From Agromyces laixinhei (GTDB lineage: Bacteria > Actinomycetota > Actinomycetes > Actinomycetales > Microbacteriaceae), in assembly GCF_006337065.1 (NCBI RefSeq), contig NZ_CP040872.1, positions 372,001 to 436,000 on the forward strand: a stretch of DNA of 64,000 nt, read 5' to 3'. This document shows, one piece after another, positions 20,591-28,957 of this stretch. Each line of letters starts with the position of its first letter. Positions within the stretch are counted from its first letter, which is position 1. Below the pieces are notes generated by a model. It saw only the letters and a program-made list of their open reading frames with translations. It had not been told where the DNA came from and ran no database searches. The position numbers were made by a program, and so were the translations under genes.

Positions 20591-21058
20591 GTGAAGAACG
20601 CCGCCCTGTTCGCAGTGCTCATCCCCCGCAACCTCGGGGTTCTTCTGCTTCGTGGCTATCGTGCCGCGATTTCTCCGTTGTACGGCGACGTCTGCCGGTA
20701 CTACCCATCGTGTTCGGCCTACGGCCTCGGCTCGGTGCAGCAGCGCGGCATCCTCATCGGCGCTGCACTCACCGTCTGGCGCATCCTGCGCTGCAACCCC
20801 TGGACGGCCGGCGGCATCGACGATGTTCGTGCCGCAACGCACTCCAGGTATCGCATCACCCGATTCGGGTGGGTCGTGCCCGCCGGATGGGCGGATGCCG
20901 CGACATCCGCTGAGTACAGGGCCGATTCGGCGCATGGGACGCACTCGCATCGCGGCGACGACTCGCATCGCGGCACCGACTCGTATCGCGGCACCGACTC
21001 GTATCGCGGCACCGCGGAGCTCGCACTCTCCTCCCCCACCATGTCCCGGAAGGACTGA
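20591..21058 (+). CDS. yidD: Membrane protein insertion efficiency factor YidD with repeat tail
   Basis: A 155-residue protein. The YidD core occupies residues 1-85 (IPRNLGVLLLRGYRAAISP, YYPSCSAYG, ILRCNPWTAGGIDDV). YidD helps Sec/YidC insertion. The remaining 70 residues are an extension with four six-residue units (SHRGDD, SHRGTD, SYRGTD, SYRGTA) encoded by a perfect 18-bp tandem array. Most YidD proteins end soon after the core, so this tail is lineage-specific. GTG start directly after the rnpA stop. Confidence 0.92.
   Translation: MKNAALFAVLIPRNLGVLLLRGYRAAISPLYGDVCRYYPSCSAYGLGSVQQRGILIGAALTVWRILRCNPWTAGGIDDVRAATHSRYRITRFGWVVPAGWADAATSAEYRADSAHGTHSHRGDDSHRGTDSYRGTDSYRGTAELALSSPTMSRKD
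20943..21014 (+). repeat. Four 18-bp tandem repeats inside yidD
   Basis: Units of ACTCGYATCGCGGCACCG (the first differs by two bases) repeat four times in frame and encode the His/Tyr-Arg-Gly tail of YidD. Confidence 0.9.
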
Positions 21059-21066
21059 CCCACTCA

Positions 21067-22017
21067 ATGGACATCATCAGCCTGGTTCTCTGGCCCATCA
21101 AGTGGGTCATCGAGCTGATCCTCGTCGCGTTCCACTCCATGTGGACCTTCTTCGGGCTCGACCCCAATGCAGGCCTGACGTGGGTGCTGTCGATCGTCGG
21201 CCTCGTCATCGTGGTGCGGGCCGCGCTCATCCCGATCTTCGTCAGGCAGATCAAGAGCCAGCGTCGCATGCTCGAGGTCGCGCCGCAGCTGAAGAAGATC
21301 CAAGACAAGTACAAGGGTAAGAAGGATCAGTTCTCGCGCGAGGCGATGTCGCGCGAGACGATGGCGTTGTACAAGAAGACGGGCACCAACCCGCTTTCAT
21401 CATGTCTGCCGCTGCTTCTGCAGATGCCGATCTTCTTCGGCCTCTTCTCGGTGCTCAACGATGCGCAGCACGACAAGGCCGGCGTCGGCGCATTCACGCA
21501 GGATCTCGCGAATTCGTTCGCGAACTCCTCCATCCTCGGCGCGCCGCTCAAGGGCACCTTCATCGGCGCCATGAACGGCGAGTACCCCTGGCAGGTCATG
21601 GCCATCGCCGCGGTGATGATCGTGCTCATGACGGCGTCGCAGTTCATCACGCAGTTGCAGATCGTCTCGAAGAACATGTCGCCCGAGACCAAGGCGAGCC
21701 CGATGTTCCGCCAGCAGCGCATCATGCTGTACCTGCTGCCCCTCGTCTTCGCGTTCTCTGGTGTCGCCTTCCCCATCGGCGTCATGTTCTACTGGCTCGT
21801 CTCGAACTTCTGGACCATGGGCCAGCAGTTCGTGGTGATCCGCAACATGCCGACGCCCGGCAGTGAGGCCGCGAAGGCCCGCGAAGAGCGCCTCGCCCGC
21901 AAGGGCAAGCTCGTGGTCGACGAGAAGACCGAGACCGCTCCCGAACCGTCGGAGCCGAAGAAGACGCAGCGTCAGCAGCCCGTGAGCAAGGCTCGCGCGA
22001 AGAAGCAGGGGAAGTAG
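21067..22017 (+). CDS. yidC: Membrane protein insertase YidC
   Basis: A 316-residue Oxa1/YidC-family insertase. Five helices are visible; the core segment includes the hydrophilic groove Arg in VVRAALIPIFVRQIKSQ, NPLSSCLPLLLQMPIFFGLF and YWLVSNFWTMGQQFVV. It inserts membrane proteins alone or with SecYEG. The C-terminal tail is basic (SKARAKKQGK), which helps ribosome binding. It follows yidD by 8 bp and precedes jag by 4 bp. Confidence 0.97.
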   Translation: MDIISLVLWPIKWVIELILVAFHSMWTFFGLDPNAGLTWVLSIVGLVIVVRAALIPIFVRQIKSQRRMLEVAPQLKKIQDKYKGKKDQFSREAMSRETMALYKKTGTNPLSSCLPLLLQMPIFFGLFSVLNDAQHDKAGVGAFTQDLANSFANSSILGAPLKGTFIGAMNGEYPWQVMAIAAVMIVLMTASQFITQLQIVSKNMSPETKASPMFRQQRIMLYLLPLVFAFSGVAFPIGVMFYWLVSNFWTMGQQFVVIRNMPTPGSEAAKAREERLARKGKLVVDEKTETAPEPSEPKKTQRQQPVSKARAKKQGK

Positions 22018-22021
22018 AGCC

Positions 22022-22519
22022 ATGACCGACGTACAACACGACACCGCTGACCGCTCGAACTCACAGCTCGAAGAAGAAGGCGATATCGCCGCCGACTACA
22101 TCGAGGAGCTCCTCGACATCATGGACCTCGATGGTGACATCGACATCGACGCGCGCAACGGACGAGCATACGTTTCCGTGAACGCCGGTGAAGGTGCGAA
22201 CCTCAACCTGCTCGCGAAGCCCGAGACGGTCAGCGCCTTTCAGGAACTCACGCGACTCGCGGTGCAGACGAAGACCGGCGCATTCTCGCGCCTGATCCTC
22301 GACATCGGCGGATCGCGTGACGCACGTCGCGAAGAGCTCGCCGGTCTTGTCGAGCGCGCGGCCGAGCGCATCGATGGCGGCGCCGCTGATGCTTCCCTGC
22401 CACCCATGTCGTCGTACGAGCGCAAGCTGGTGCACGATCTCGTCGCGGAGCGTGGATTGCACTCGGAGTCGCGTGGCGAAGGCGCAGACCGGCACACCGT
22501 CATCACCCGCGCCGGCTGA
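22022..22519 (+). CDS. khpB: Jag/KhpB-type RNA-binding protein (KH-R3H)
   Basis: A 165-residue protein with a KH-like domain (about residues 25-95, ADYIEELLDIMDLDGDID) and an R3H domain (LPPMSSYERKLVHDLVAERG, then LHSESRGEGADRHTVI). The Jag N-terminal domain is absent, as usual in Actinobacteria. Such proteins bind RNA and affect cell elongation and division. It is part of the rpmH-rsmG operon. Confidence 0.93.
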   Translation: MTDVQHDTADRSNSQLEEEGDIAADYIEELLDIMDLDGDIDIDARNGRAYVSVNAGEGANLNLLAKPETVSAFQELTRLAVQTKTGAFSRLILDIGGSRDARREELAGLVERAAERIDGGAADASLPPMSSYERKLVHDLVAERGLHSESRGEGADRHTVITRAG

Positions 22520-22532
22520 CCGCGTTGCGCGA

Positions 22533-22548
22533 TGTTTCACGTGAAACG
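22533..22548. promoter_or_regulatory. parS: parS site 1
   Basis: TGTTTCACGTGAAACG, one mismatch from the consensus 16-mer, ends one base before the rsmG ATG. Confidence 0.93.
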
Positions 22549-23178
22549 ATGATCGACGGCCTCGAGCCCGAGCCGCCAGCGGCCGCAGAGCTGTTCGGCG
22601 AGCACATCGGCGGCGCCCGCTTGTTCACGGCCGCACTCGCACGTCACGGCGAGGAACTCGGGCTCATCGGTCCGCTCGAGTTGCCTCGCCTCTGGACGCG
22701 GCACGTACTGAACAGTGCGTTGGTCGCGCCGTTGCTGCGCCCTGGCCGCGTCGGTGATGTCGGCTCCGGTGCCGGTCTGCCCGGCATCGTGCTTGCGATC
22801 ATGCGACCGGATGTCTCGTTCACCCTGATCGAGCCGATGGAGCGACGAGTCACCTGGCTCGAACGTCAGGCCGAAGAGCTCGAGTTGGCGAACGTGACCG
22901 TCGTGCGGGCTCGCGCCGAGGAGTCGAAGCTCTTCGACTCACTCGATCAGGTCACGGCCCGCGCGGTGAGCGCGCTTCGCACGCTGATTCCCGTGACCGC
23001 TCCCCTGCTTCGACCCGGTGGCGAACTCGTGCTCATGAAGGGCGCCGGCGTCGACCGTGAGATCGGTGCGGCCGAGAAGGTCATCCGTAAGTACCAATTG
23101 CACGATGTCGAGGTGTTGGTGCTCGGCGAAGGGGTGGTCTCCGAGATCACTCGCGTGTTCCGGGCCACGGCGCGCTGA
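22549..23178 (+). CDS. rsmG: 16S rRNA (guanine527-N7)-methyltransferase RsmG
   Basis: A 209-residue SAM-dependent methylase that modifies G527 of 16S rRNA; loss gives low-level streptomycin resistance. The SAM site is VGDVGSGAGLPGIVLA, followed by LIEPMERRVTWLERQAEEL. The chosen ATG 22549 follows a parS site directly; a TTG at 22525 would add eight residues read through the parS sequence (VSRET). No clear ribosome binding site decides between them. Last gene of the conserved group. Confidence 0.93.
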   Translation: MIDGLEPEPPAAAELFGEHIGGARLFTAALARHGEELGLIGPLELPRLWTRHVLNSALVAPLLRPGRVGDVGSGAGLPGIVLAIMRPDVSFTLIEPMERRVTWLERQAEELELANVTVVRARAEESKLFDSLDQVTARAVSALRTLIPVTAPLLRPGGELVLMKGAGVDREIGAAEKVIRKYQLHDVEVLVLGEGVVSEITRVFRATAR

Positions 23179-23604
23179 GTTCCGCGTAGTTCGACGGTTT
23201 CTCGATCGTCCCGACACCGCCGACGGCTCCCCGCTCCTCTGAACGAGCATCGTGCGTTGTCCGTTCCGCCGTCCGATCCGCCAGTTGTGAGGGTGTAGCG
23301 GTGCGTCACCGACGTGGCGGCGGCGCCCGCCGGCGCCTCAACACCGCCCGGCGCACTCCGCCGCCAGCAGGTGGTCGGGGTGCAGTGGGTTCCGACTTCG
23401 CCGCGGCCGCTCTTGACCACCGACGGGTTCGCCGACGGGCCTGCGTTCGGGCGTGAGCCCACATCGGTTCACCCTCTCCCGCACCTCGGATCTCCGGCAA
23501 TGTGGCCCGTTCGGCATGTGATCATCGGGGGCCGCGCCTGCCGTGGTCTGAAGTCTTCCGATGGGTCAGACCGGGATAGCGACGTGGTCGGAGCGGGGCC
23601 CGGC

Positions 23605-23620
23605 CGTTTCACGTGAAACG
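23605..23620. promoter_or_regulatory. parS: parS site 2
   Basis: CGTTTCACGTGAAACG, a perfect palindrome differing from the consensus only at both outer bases. Confidence 0.92.
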
Positions 23621-23696
23621 GCCCGCGACCGAAGTGCGAACGGGGTGCGCTGACGCTACTCCAGGCTGCTGCGTGATCGAATGCACGACGGAGTGC

Positions 23697-23712
23697 CGTT
23701 TCACGTGAAACG
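23697..23712. promoter_or_regulatory. parS: parS site 3
   Basis: CGTTTCACGTGAAACG, 92 bp from the previous site and identical to it. Confidence 0.92.
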
Positions 23713-23900
23713 CAATGTCGAGCCTTCGGGGACGTACTCCACGGTGAGCGCGGTCTCGCAAGACGCTGCGAGGTTGTGTTGGTCAACCCGTACGGGTGGC
23801 TCGAGGTTCGCTCGAGGAGGGTGCCGCGCAGTGTGGCCGCACAGTGCGGTCTGCAGCAGTGTGGTCTGCAGCAGGCATCGGACGTGCTCTCATGTTCACT

Positions 23901-23980
23901 GACACGGACGGTCACCGACACGGACGGGCACTGACACGGACGGGCACCGACACGGACGGGCACTGACACGGCCGGGCACT
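23901..23980. repeat. Five tandem 16-bp repeats
   Basis: Units of GACACGGACGGGCACY; the first and last copies carry one change each and a decayed sixth copy follows to about 23996. A 16-bp period is not a multiple of three, so the array is not coding. Confidence 0.9.
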
Positions 23981-24256
23981 GACGCGGGCGGGCGGCGGCG
24001 TCGAGCAGCTGACGCCGACGCGCCGCGGTTGATTCCCGAGCGCAACGACCGGATTGCGAACCTGCGCAAAAAGCTGGGCGGTTCCAGCGATCTCGGCGAT
24101 GAGCAGTGAGTCCACTCCACAGCCACAACGTCGTGGGCGGTGCTTCTACGACCTCACGCAGGTGCCGCGGTGCCGCGATGCACGAACACACAGTCAGCAG
24201 CACCCACGCCGGACGCTGCATCGCCGCCCTTCACGATGTGGCTTCCGTGTCGAGCG

Positions 24257-25195
24257 CTATCGGGTGAGGGTCGGGAAGCTCCATCGGCCATCGATGATCT
24301 CAGTGCGGGGCTGATAGAGCCGGACGAGGTAGTTCCATCCCTCCGTGATCGGCAGCACGTTCGGAGCATCTGCGGGATGGTCGCCGAACCGAATGGTGAT
24401 CGTGCCGTCGTCATTGCGGGCTCCGGTGATGTTGTTGATCGTGTAGGCGTCGCGCTCGTTCGGTTCGAAGAATCCGGCCGCGTTGTACACGGAGACCGAC
24501 CAGAAGCCGTCTACCGGAACCTCCCCGACGGTCAGTTCGTACTGCCCGATTGGGAGGCGGGGGTCGACCCCGATGTAGCTCGCCTCTGACGAGGGCAGCC
24601 CGCCCCATCCGGCCGCGGTGCCGATGAGGTGGCGGACTGGGTCGACCTGATCCTTCGACCCGAACATGCGGTCGAACCCGCTCAGGTTGCGCGCGAGCGA
24701 GAGCAGCGAATCGCGGGTCTCGTCGAGGCTGGACATGTCATAGTCGGGCATCTCGAAGGGAATCGATGAGGCGCAGTCGAGTTGGATCCGATCCTGCAAC
24801 GCCGCCACGTCGGCCAGATCGGACGCATCCGTCGGGTCCACCAGGATACGGACCGCCAACACGATGTAGCGCGTTCCGAACTGCTCGACTGACAGGCGGT
24901 ATTCGCCTGCATCGTGGAAGATCGCGTCGACGTAGTGGTGTTCGTTGACGACCATCGCCGACAGGTAGCGGCCGGCGTGCTCGGGGATGGTCAACGCCGC
25001 GCCGGCGCTGATGTCGACGACTGCAAAGCTGTACAGCGTGTCCCTGTTCAATCGGATGACGGTCTGCTGGTCGATCACGGCGGGTGCACGGTTATGAAGG
25101 AATCGGTTCACGCCTTGCGCATTGCCCTGAAGGTCGCGCATCATGCGGTGGGTCTCGGCGAGTGCGAAGTTGTCTGCATTGATGAGAACGGTCAC
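24257..25195 (-). CDS. DUF1254/DUF1214 domain protein
   Basis: A 312-residue protein. The N-terminal half has the DUF1254 pattern (VIRLNRDTLYSFAVVDISAG, then PEHAGRYLSAMVVNEHHY). The C-terminal half is DUF1214-like, with SYIGVDPRLPIGQYELTV, VPVDGFWSVSVYNAAGFFEPN and LPITEGWNYLVRLYQPR. Related proteins are often secreted, but no signal peptide is seen here. Function unknown. GTG 25195 is chosen because the domain starts soon after it; the frame is open further upstream with poor composition. It points against rsmG and parA and breaks their usual adjacency. Confidence 0.85.
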   Translation of the reverse strand: MTVLINADNFALAETHRMMRDLQGNAQGVNRFLHNRAPAVIDQQTVIRLNRDTLYSFAVVDISAGAALTIPEHAGRYLSAMVVNEHHYVDAIFHDAGEYRLSVEQFGTRYIVLAVRILVDPTDASDLADVAALQDRIQLDCASSIPFEMPDYDMSSLDETRDSLLSLARNLSGFDRMFGSKDQVDPVRHLIGTAAGWGGLPSSEASYIGVDPRLPIGQYELTVGEVPVDGFWSVSVYNAAGFFEPNERDAYTINNITGARNDDGTITIRFGDHPADAPNVLPITEGWNYLVRLYQPRTEIIDGRWSFPTLTR

Positions 25196-25568
25196 CGCTC
25201 GATCATGGCAGCTGCGGGGCGGATATCCGCGGAACTGCGGTCGCGAGCGTTTCGCAACACGTCCTCGACGCCGTTCCACATGCTTCGGTCGCACAGTGGA
25301 CACAAGGCGGCACACCCTCGCCGCACGCCGCGAACTTGCGTCTGGCGCCGCTACCCGAGGGCACGAAGAAGCGTCAAGCAGCGAGATGCCGCTCACGGAG
25401 CTGTCTGAACCTGTGTTCCCGCCCTCCCCCGAATTTCCTCTCACGCCGAGGCAGATCGTCTGACTGTCTATCACCTGCTTCGCTCGAACCGGCTCGCTCG
25501 GTGCTGACAGCTACAGCTTCGTGAGTGAGTGAATGAGGTGCTCCATCGCGGGCTCGCGACGTCGGCGC

Positions 25569-25584
25569 CGTTTCACGTGAAACG
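25569..25584. promoter_or_regulatory. parS: parS site 4
   Basis: CGTTTCACGTGAAACG. Confidence 0.92.
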
Positions 25585-25673
25585 GCTCAAGAGGTATCGG
25601 GGCCGTGGCACGCGGTGTGTACCGCGCCCGCCTCCAAGCAGTGATCGCACGTTGCCGACGCCGGCCAGTTCTC

Positions 25674-25689
25674 TGTTTCACGTGAAACA
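25674..25689. promoter_or_regulatory. parS: parS site 5 (perfect consensus)
   Basis: TGTTTCACGTGAAACA, the exact 16-bp consensus; 105 bp from site 4. Confidence 0.96.
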
Positions 25690-25992
25690 TCGAACTCATC
25701 TCGGCACTGCAGTCTGGCGATGGCCACGCCATGACCCCGGTGGTGTCGATCGGTCCCGCCTTCGCCGTCCACGCAGATCCCCAACCCACGGTGGCGCGCA
25801 GCGGATCGATCGTGTTCATGCGCCGCATCTCGCACAACTCGTCCGCAACACGGGACGAACGGTTCGGATCTCGACGACTTCGCTCGGCGACGGCCTGGGA
25901 GTCGGTCGCGGCGGTTAGGCTTGACTCTCGGATCGAGGCAGTCGCCATCGACGTCGGAATCGATCACACACCAACGAGTTGGAGCAGTCGGT

Positions 25993-27915
25993 ATGGCACA
26001 GGGCGGGGGACGTGGATGGTTTCATCGCAAACGACATCGGCCCCCTGCCGGAGAACAGCCCTCGGCTCCTTCACACACTGAATCACCGTCCACTCAATCC
26101 GACGCGCCACCCACTCCCCCGCAGGTTCCGTCCGATTCGGCCGGGCGCCGCTCGGTCTCATCCGAAGCAGAACCCGCGCCCGCGGCGGCATCGGCGAGTT
26201 CTTTCAGGTCTCCCAGCCCAACTCCCGCTTCACCCGGAGCCGACCCGCCGCAGCAGCACCCAGCACCGCAGCCGATCACTCACACGCGTGTTGCCACTGA
26301 CACGTTCGGGAACGATTCCGGCCGGGCAATCGATTGGGATGCGGCAACGGCCGCAGCTCTCGACGCCGACACTGAGGTGAACAGCGAGCCTGCGGAGCAC
26401 CAACAGGTGGCCCCCGACCCACTGCTCGAGGACCTGATTCGTGAGATCGTCGGCGGGCCGGCCGTCGATACCGCCTCTGCCCTGCATCCCGACCGTGTGC
26501 CGGTTGCCCGCCCGCCGGTTGCCGACGAGACCCCGGTCGCGACGAGCCACGGAACCAACGAGCGCGCAGGGCAGGAGCAACCCGGGCAAGGATTTCCAGC
26601 GCAGGTAGAACCTGCACAGGACGCGCCAGCGCAGGTAGAACCTGCGCAGGACCCGCCCGTGCAGGTGCATTCCGCGCATGACGCGCACGTGCAGGTGCAT
26701 TCCGCTCAAGAGACGCCCTCCCCCGGGCCATCGGCCACCGAATCGGCGGCGGCACCGATCGCTGCCCCGCCATCTGGACTCGCCCTCGACTCCTCATCAA
26801 CCGCGTCCGCGCCGACTTCTGCGGCGCCGTCCGCGTCCGCGCCGACTTCTGCGGCGCCGTCCGCGCCCGCGGCGTCGTCTGCGGTGCCGACCGTCACTGC
26901 GCCGACGAACTCGCCGAGCCTGGCGACATCGCTGTCGAGCGCCGCTGGGCCGGCGGCTCCCCAGACGGAGATCGAGCCCCACGCACCAACCGAAGCCCCT
27001 GATGTTTCACGTGAAACGTCGTCTGATCACGGAGGAACTCCCCTGGCCTACGAACTCGCCGACGAGACCCGTCGGCGCATCGCACTCGACGAAGCGGTTC
27101 TTCCGCTCCCGCCGTCGACTCGCGTGCTGACGATCTCCAACCAGAAGGGTGGCGTCGGCAAGACGACGACCGCCGTGAACCTTGCCTCTGGACTCGCACG
27201 CGCGGGCGCCCGGGTGCTCGTGATCGATCTGGATCCCCAGGGCAACGCATCGACCGCGCTCGGCGTCGACCATCGCTCCGAGCGCAAGAGCGTCTACGAC
27301 GTGCTGGTCTCCGATATGGCCCTGTCTGAAGTCGTGCAGCCCTCCACCGAGCACGAACTGCTCGATTGCGTGCCGGCGACCATCCACCTCGCCGGCGCAG
27401 AGATCGAACTCGTCTCGCTCGTCGCGCGGGAACAGCGGCTTCGCCGTGCCCTCGATGCTCACCTCGCCGCGATGGACCGCCCGTATGACTACGTCTTCAT
27501 CGATTGCCCGCCGTCCCTCGGCTTGCTGACCATCAATGCCTTCGTAGCGGCGCGTGAGGTGCTGATCCCGATCCAGTGCGAGTACTACGCACTCGAAGGG
27601 CTTTCGCAACTGCTCAGCAACATCGAACTCATCGAGAAGCACCTCAACCCGGAGTTGCGACTGTCGACCATCCTGCTGACGATGTACGACTCGCGAACCA
27701 ACTTGGCCCAGCAGGTCGCCCAAGAGGTTCGTGACCACTTCCCCGCCCAGACGCTCGCGACGATCATTCCGCGTTCCGTTCGAGTCTCCGAGGCGCCGAG
27801 CTACGGCCAGAGCGTGATCAGCTACGACTACGGTTCGAGCGGATCCCTGTCATATAGAGAGGCAGCCGCCGAGATCGCTCGTCGCGGGGCTGCCAAACCC
27901 GAGGAGTCGAACTGA
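25993..27915 (+). CDS. parA: Chromosome-partitioning ATPase ParA with long low-complexity N-terminus
   Basis: A 640-residue ParA. The ATPase occupies about residues 376-640: NQKGGVGKTTTAVNLASG (deviant Walker A), VLVIDLDPQGNAS, and YVFIDCPPSLGLLTINA. It drives ParB-parS complexes apart. Before it lie about 375 Pro/Ala/Ser/Gln-rich residues, including a 10-residue repeat (QVEPAQDAPA type) and a duplicated SAPTSAAPSA. ATG 25993 has GGAG 8 bp upstream. No other good start is seen nearer the ATPase, since the segment before it (DVSRETSSDHG) is encoded by parS site 6. The usual family length is about 270-330, so the extension is unusual. Confidence 0.88.
   Translation: MAQGGGRGWFHRKRHRPPAGEQPSAPSHTESPSTQSDAPPTPPQVPSDSAGRRSVSSEAEPAPAAASASSFRSPSPTPASPGADPPQQHPAPQPITHTRVATDTFGNDSGRAIDWDAATAAALDADTEVNSEPAEHQQVAPDPLLEDLIREIVGGPAVDTASALHPDRVPVARPPVADETPVATSHGTNERAGQEQPGQGFPAQVEPAQDAPAQVEPAQDPPVQVHSAHDAHVQVHSAQETPSPGPSATESAAAPIAAPPSGLALDSSSTASAPTSAAPSASAPTSAAPSAPAASSAVPTVTAPTNSPSLATSLSSAAGPAAPQTEIEPHAPTEAPDVSRETSSDHGGTPLAYELADETRRRIALDEAVLPLPPSTRVLTISNQKGGVGKTTTAVNLASGLARAGARVLVIDLDPQGNASTALGVDHRSERKSVYDVLVSDMALSEVVQPSTEHELLDCVPATIHLAGAEIELVSLVAREQRLRRALDAHLAAMDRPYDYVFIDCPPSLGLLTINAFVAAREVLIPIQCEYYALEGLSQLLSNIELIEKHLNPELRLSTILLTMYDSRTNLAQQVAQEVRDHFPAQTLATIIPRSVRVSEAPSYGQSVISYDYGSSGSLSYREAAAEIARRGAAKPEESN
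26601..26720 (+). repeat. Four 30-bp tandem repeats in the parA extension
   Basis: Four degenerate 30-bp units beginning GCAGGT encode QVEPAQ- or QVHSAH-type decapeptides. The period keeps the frame. Confidence 0.85.
26803..26862 (+). repeat. Exact 30-bp duplication in the parA extension
   Basis: Two identical copies of a 30-bp unit starting GCGTCCGCGCCGACTTCT encode ASAPTSAAPS twice. Confidence 0.9.
27003..27018. promoter_or_regulatory. parS: parS site 6, inside parA
   Basis: TGTTTCACGTGAAACG. It is read through as VSRET within the ParA frame, just before the ATPase domain. Confidence 0.93.
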
Positions 27916-28895
27916 TGGCAACGAAACGAACTGGACTCGGGCGCGGAATCGGTGCACTGATACCGAGTGGAGACGACAGCATGCGAGTGCGCCCGGTCGA
28001 CGTGTTCTTCCCCGACGCCGAGGCGCAGCAGCCCACGGCGGTCGCCGTGGTCGAGCAGGCCGCTGCGGCAGAGGGACTCATCACGGTGCCCGGCGCTCAT
28101 CTCGCACGACTTGATCCGCACGACATCGTTCCCAATGCGCAACAGCCGCGCAGCGTCTTCGACCCCGACGACCTCGCCGAGCTCGTGCACAGCGTTCGGG
28201 AGTTCGGCGTCCTGCAGCCGATCGTCGTTCGACGCCACCCCGAGCTCGCCGGCAAGTACGAACTGGTCATGGGTGAGCGACGCCTCCGGGCCACCAAGAT
28301 GGCCGGTCTCGAGGCGATCCCGGCAGTCGTCAAGGACACCGCGAACGAAGACATGCTTCGCGACGCGTTGCTCGAGAACCTCCACCGATCGCAGCTGAAC
28401 CCGTTGGAAGAAGCTTCGGCGTACCAGCAGCTCTTGGCCGACTTCGGCATCACGCAGGAGGAGCTCGCGTCGCGCATCGGTCGATCACGTCCGCAGATCT
28501 CGAACACGCTTCGACTCCTGCGTCTTCCCGAGCCGGTGCAGCTGCGGGTCGCGGCCGGCGTGCTGAGTGCCGGGCATGCGCGGGCGATCCTCTCGATCGG
28601 TGATGACACCGAAGAGATGCAGCGCTTCGCCGACAAGATCGTCAACGAGGAGCTCTCTGTTCGCGCCGCCGAAGCGGTCGCGGCGAAGGATCCGAAGACG
28701 TCTCGCCCCAAGCCCGCGGCGGGCAAGCGGCAGGACTTTCTCGAAGACCTGGCCGTTCGCTTGGGCGACCGCCTGAACACGCGCGTCAAGATCGCACTCG
28801 GCGCGAGAAAAGGCCAGATCACCATTGATTTCGCGACGGTTCAAGACCTGCGCCGGATCCTCACCGATCTGGGCGAGGATCTCGACGGCGTGTGA
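27915..28895 (+). CDS. parB: Chromosome-partitioning protein ParB
   Basis: A 326-residue CTP-dependent clamp that loads at parS and spreads. The N-terminal ParA-binding peptide is KRTGLGRGIGALIP. The CTP-binding region includes NAQQPRSVF and the GERRLRATKMAG motif. The helix-turn-helix is TQEELASRIGRSRPQISNTL and the C-terminal dimer domain ends DLGEDLDGV. Its ATG overlaps the parA stop by one base, so translation is coupled. Confidence 0.97.
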   Translation: MATKRTGLGRGIGALIPSGDDSMRVRPVDVFFPDAEAQQPTAVAVVEQAAAAEGLITVPGAHLARLDPHDIVPNAQQPRSVFDPDDLAELVHSVREFGVLQPIVVRRHPELAGKYELVMGERRLRATKMAGLEAIPAVVKDTANEDMLRDALLENLHRSQLNPLEEASAYQQLLADFGITQEELASRIGRSRPQISNTLRLLRLPEPVQLRVAAGVLSAGHARAILSIGDDTEEMQRFADKIVNEELSVRAAEAVAAKDPKTSRPKPAAGKRQDFLEDLAVRLGDRLNTRVKIALGARKGQITIDFATVQDLRRILTDLGEDLDGV

Positions 28896-28957
28896 CCGTA
28901 ACTCGCCCGGAGGATCCGTTCTGACGAACCGAAATCAGGTGATTGCTGCCACGGAGT

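Larger units (their letters stand above)
23179..24256. other. Gene-poor stretch with two parS sites and a tandem repeat
   Basis: About 1.08 kb with no gene I can support. It holds two parS sites, a five-unit 16-bp repeat, and a short frame at about 24031-24109 that reads LIPERNDRIANLRKKLGGSS then DLGDEQ and stop, which resembles the end of a lost gene. In related genomes rsmG is usually next to parA, so this looks like inserted or decayed DNA. Confidence 0.65.
25196..25992. promoter_or_regulatory. Gene-free region upstream of parA with two parS sites
   Basis: About 800 bases. It holds parS sites 4 and 5 and, near its end, GGAG (25981-25984) as the parA ribosome binding site. No other gene or RNA was recognised. 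Promoters for parA and for the divergent DUF1254 gene should be here but are not clear enough to place. Confidence 0.6.

Noticed and set aside
23901..23996. CRISPR array
   Set aside because: The repeats are directly adjacent with no spacers and no cas genes are near.
23469..24221. 250-codon minus-strand frame in the parS region
   Set aside because: It reads through parS sites and the 16-bp tandem repeat, giving low-complexity translation with no family features.
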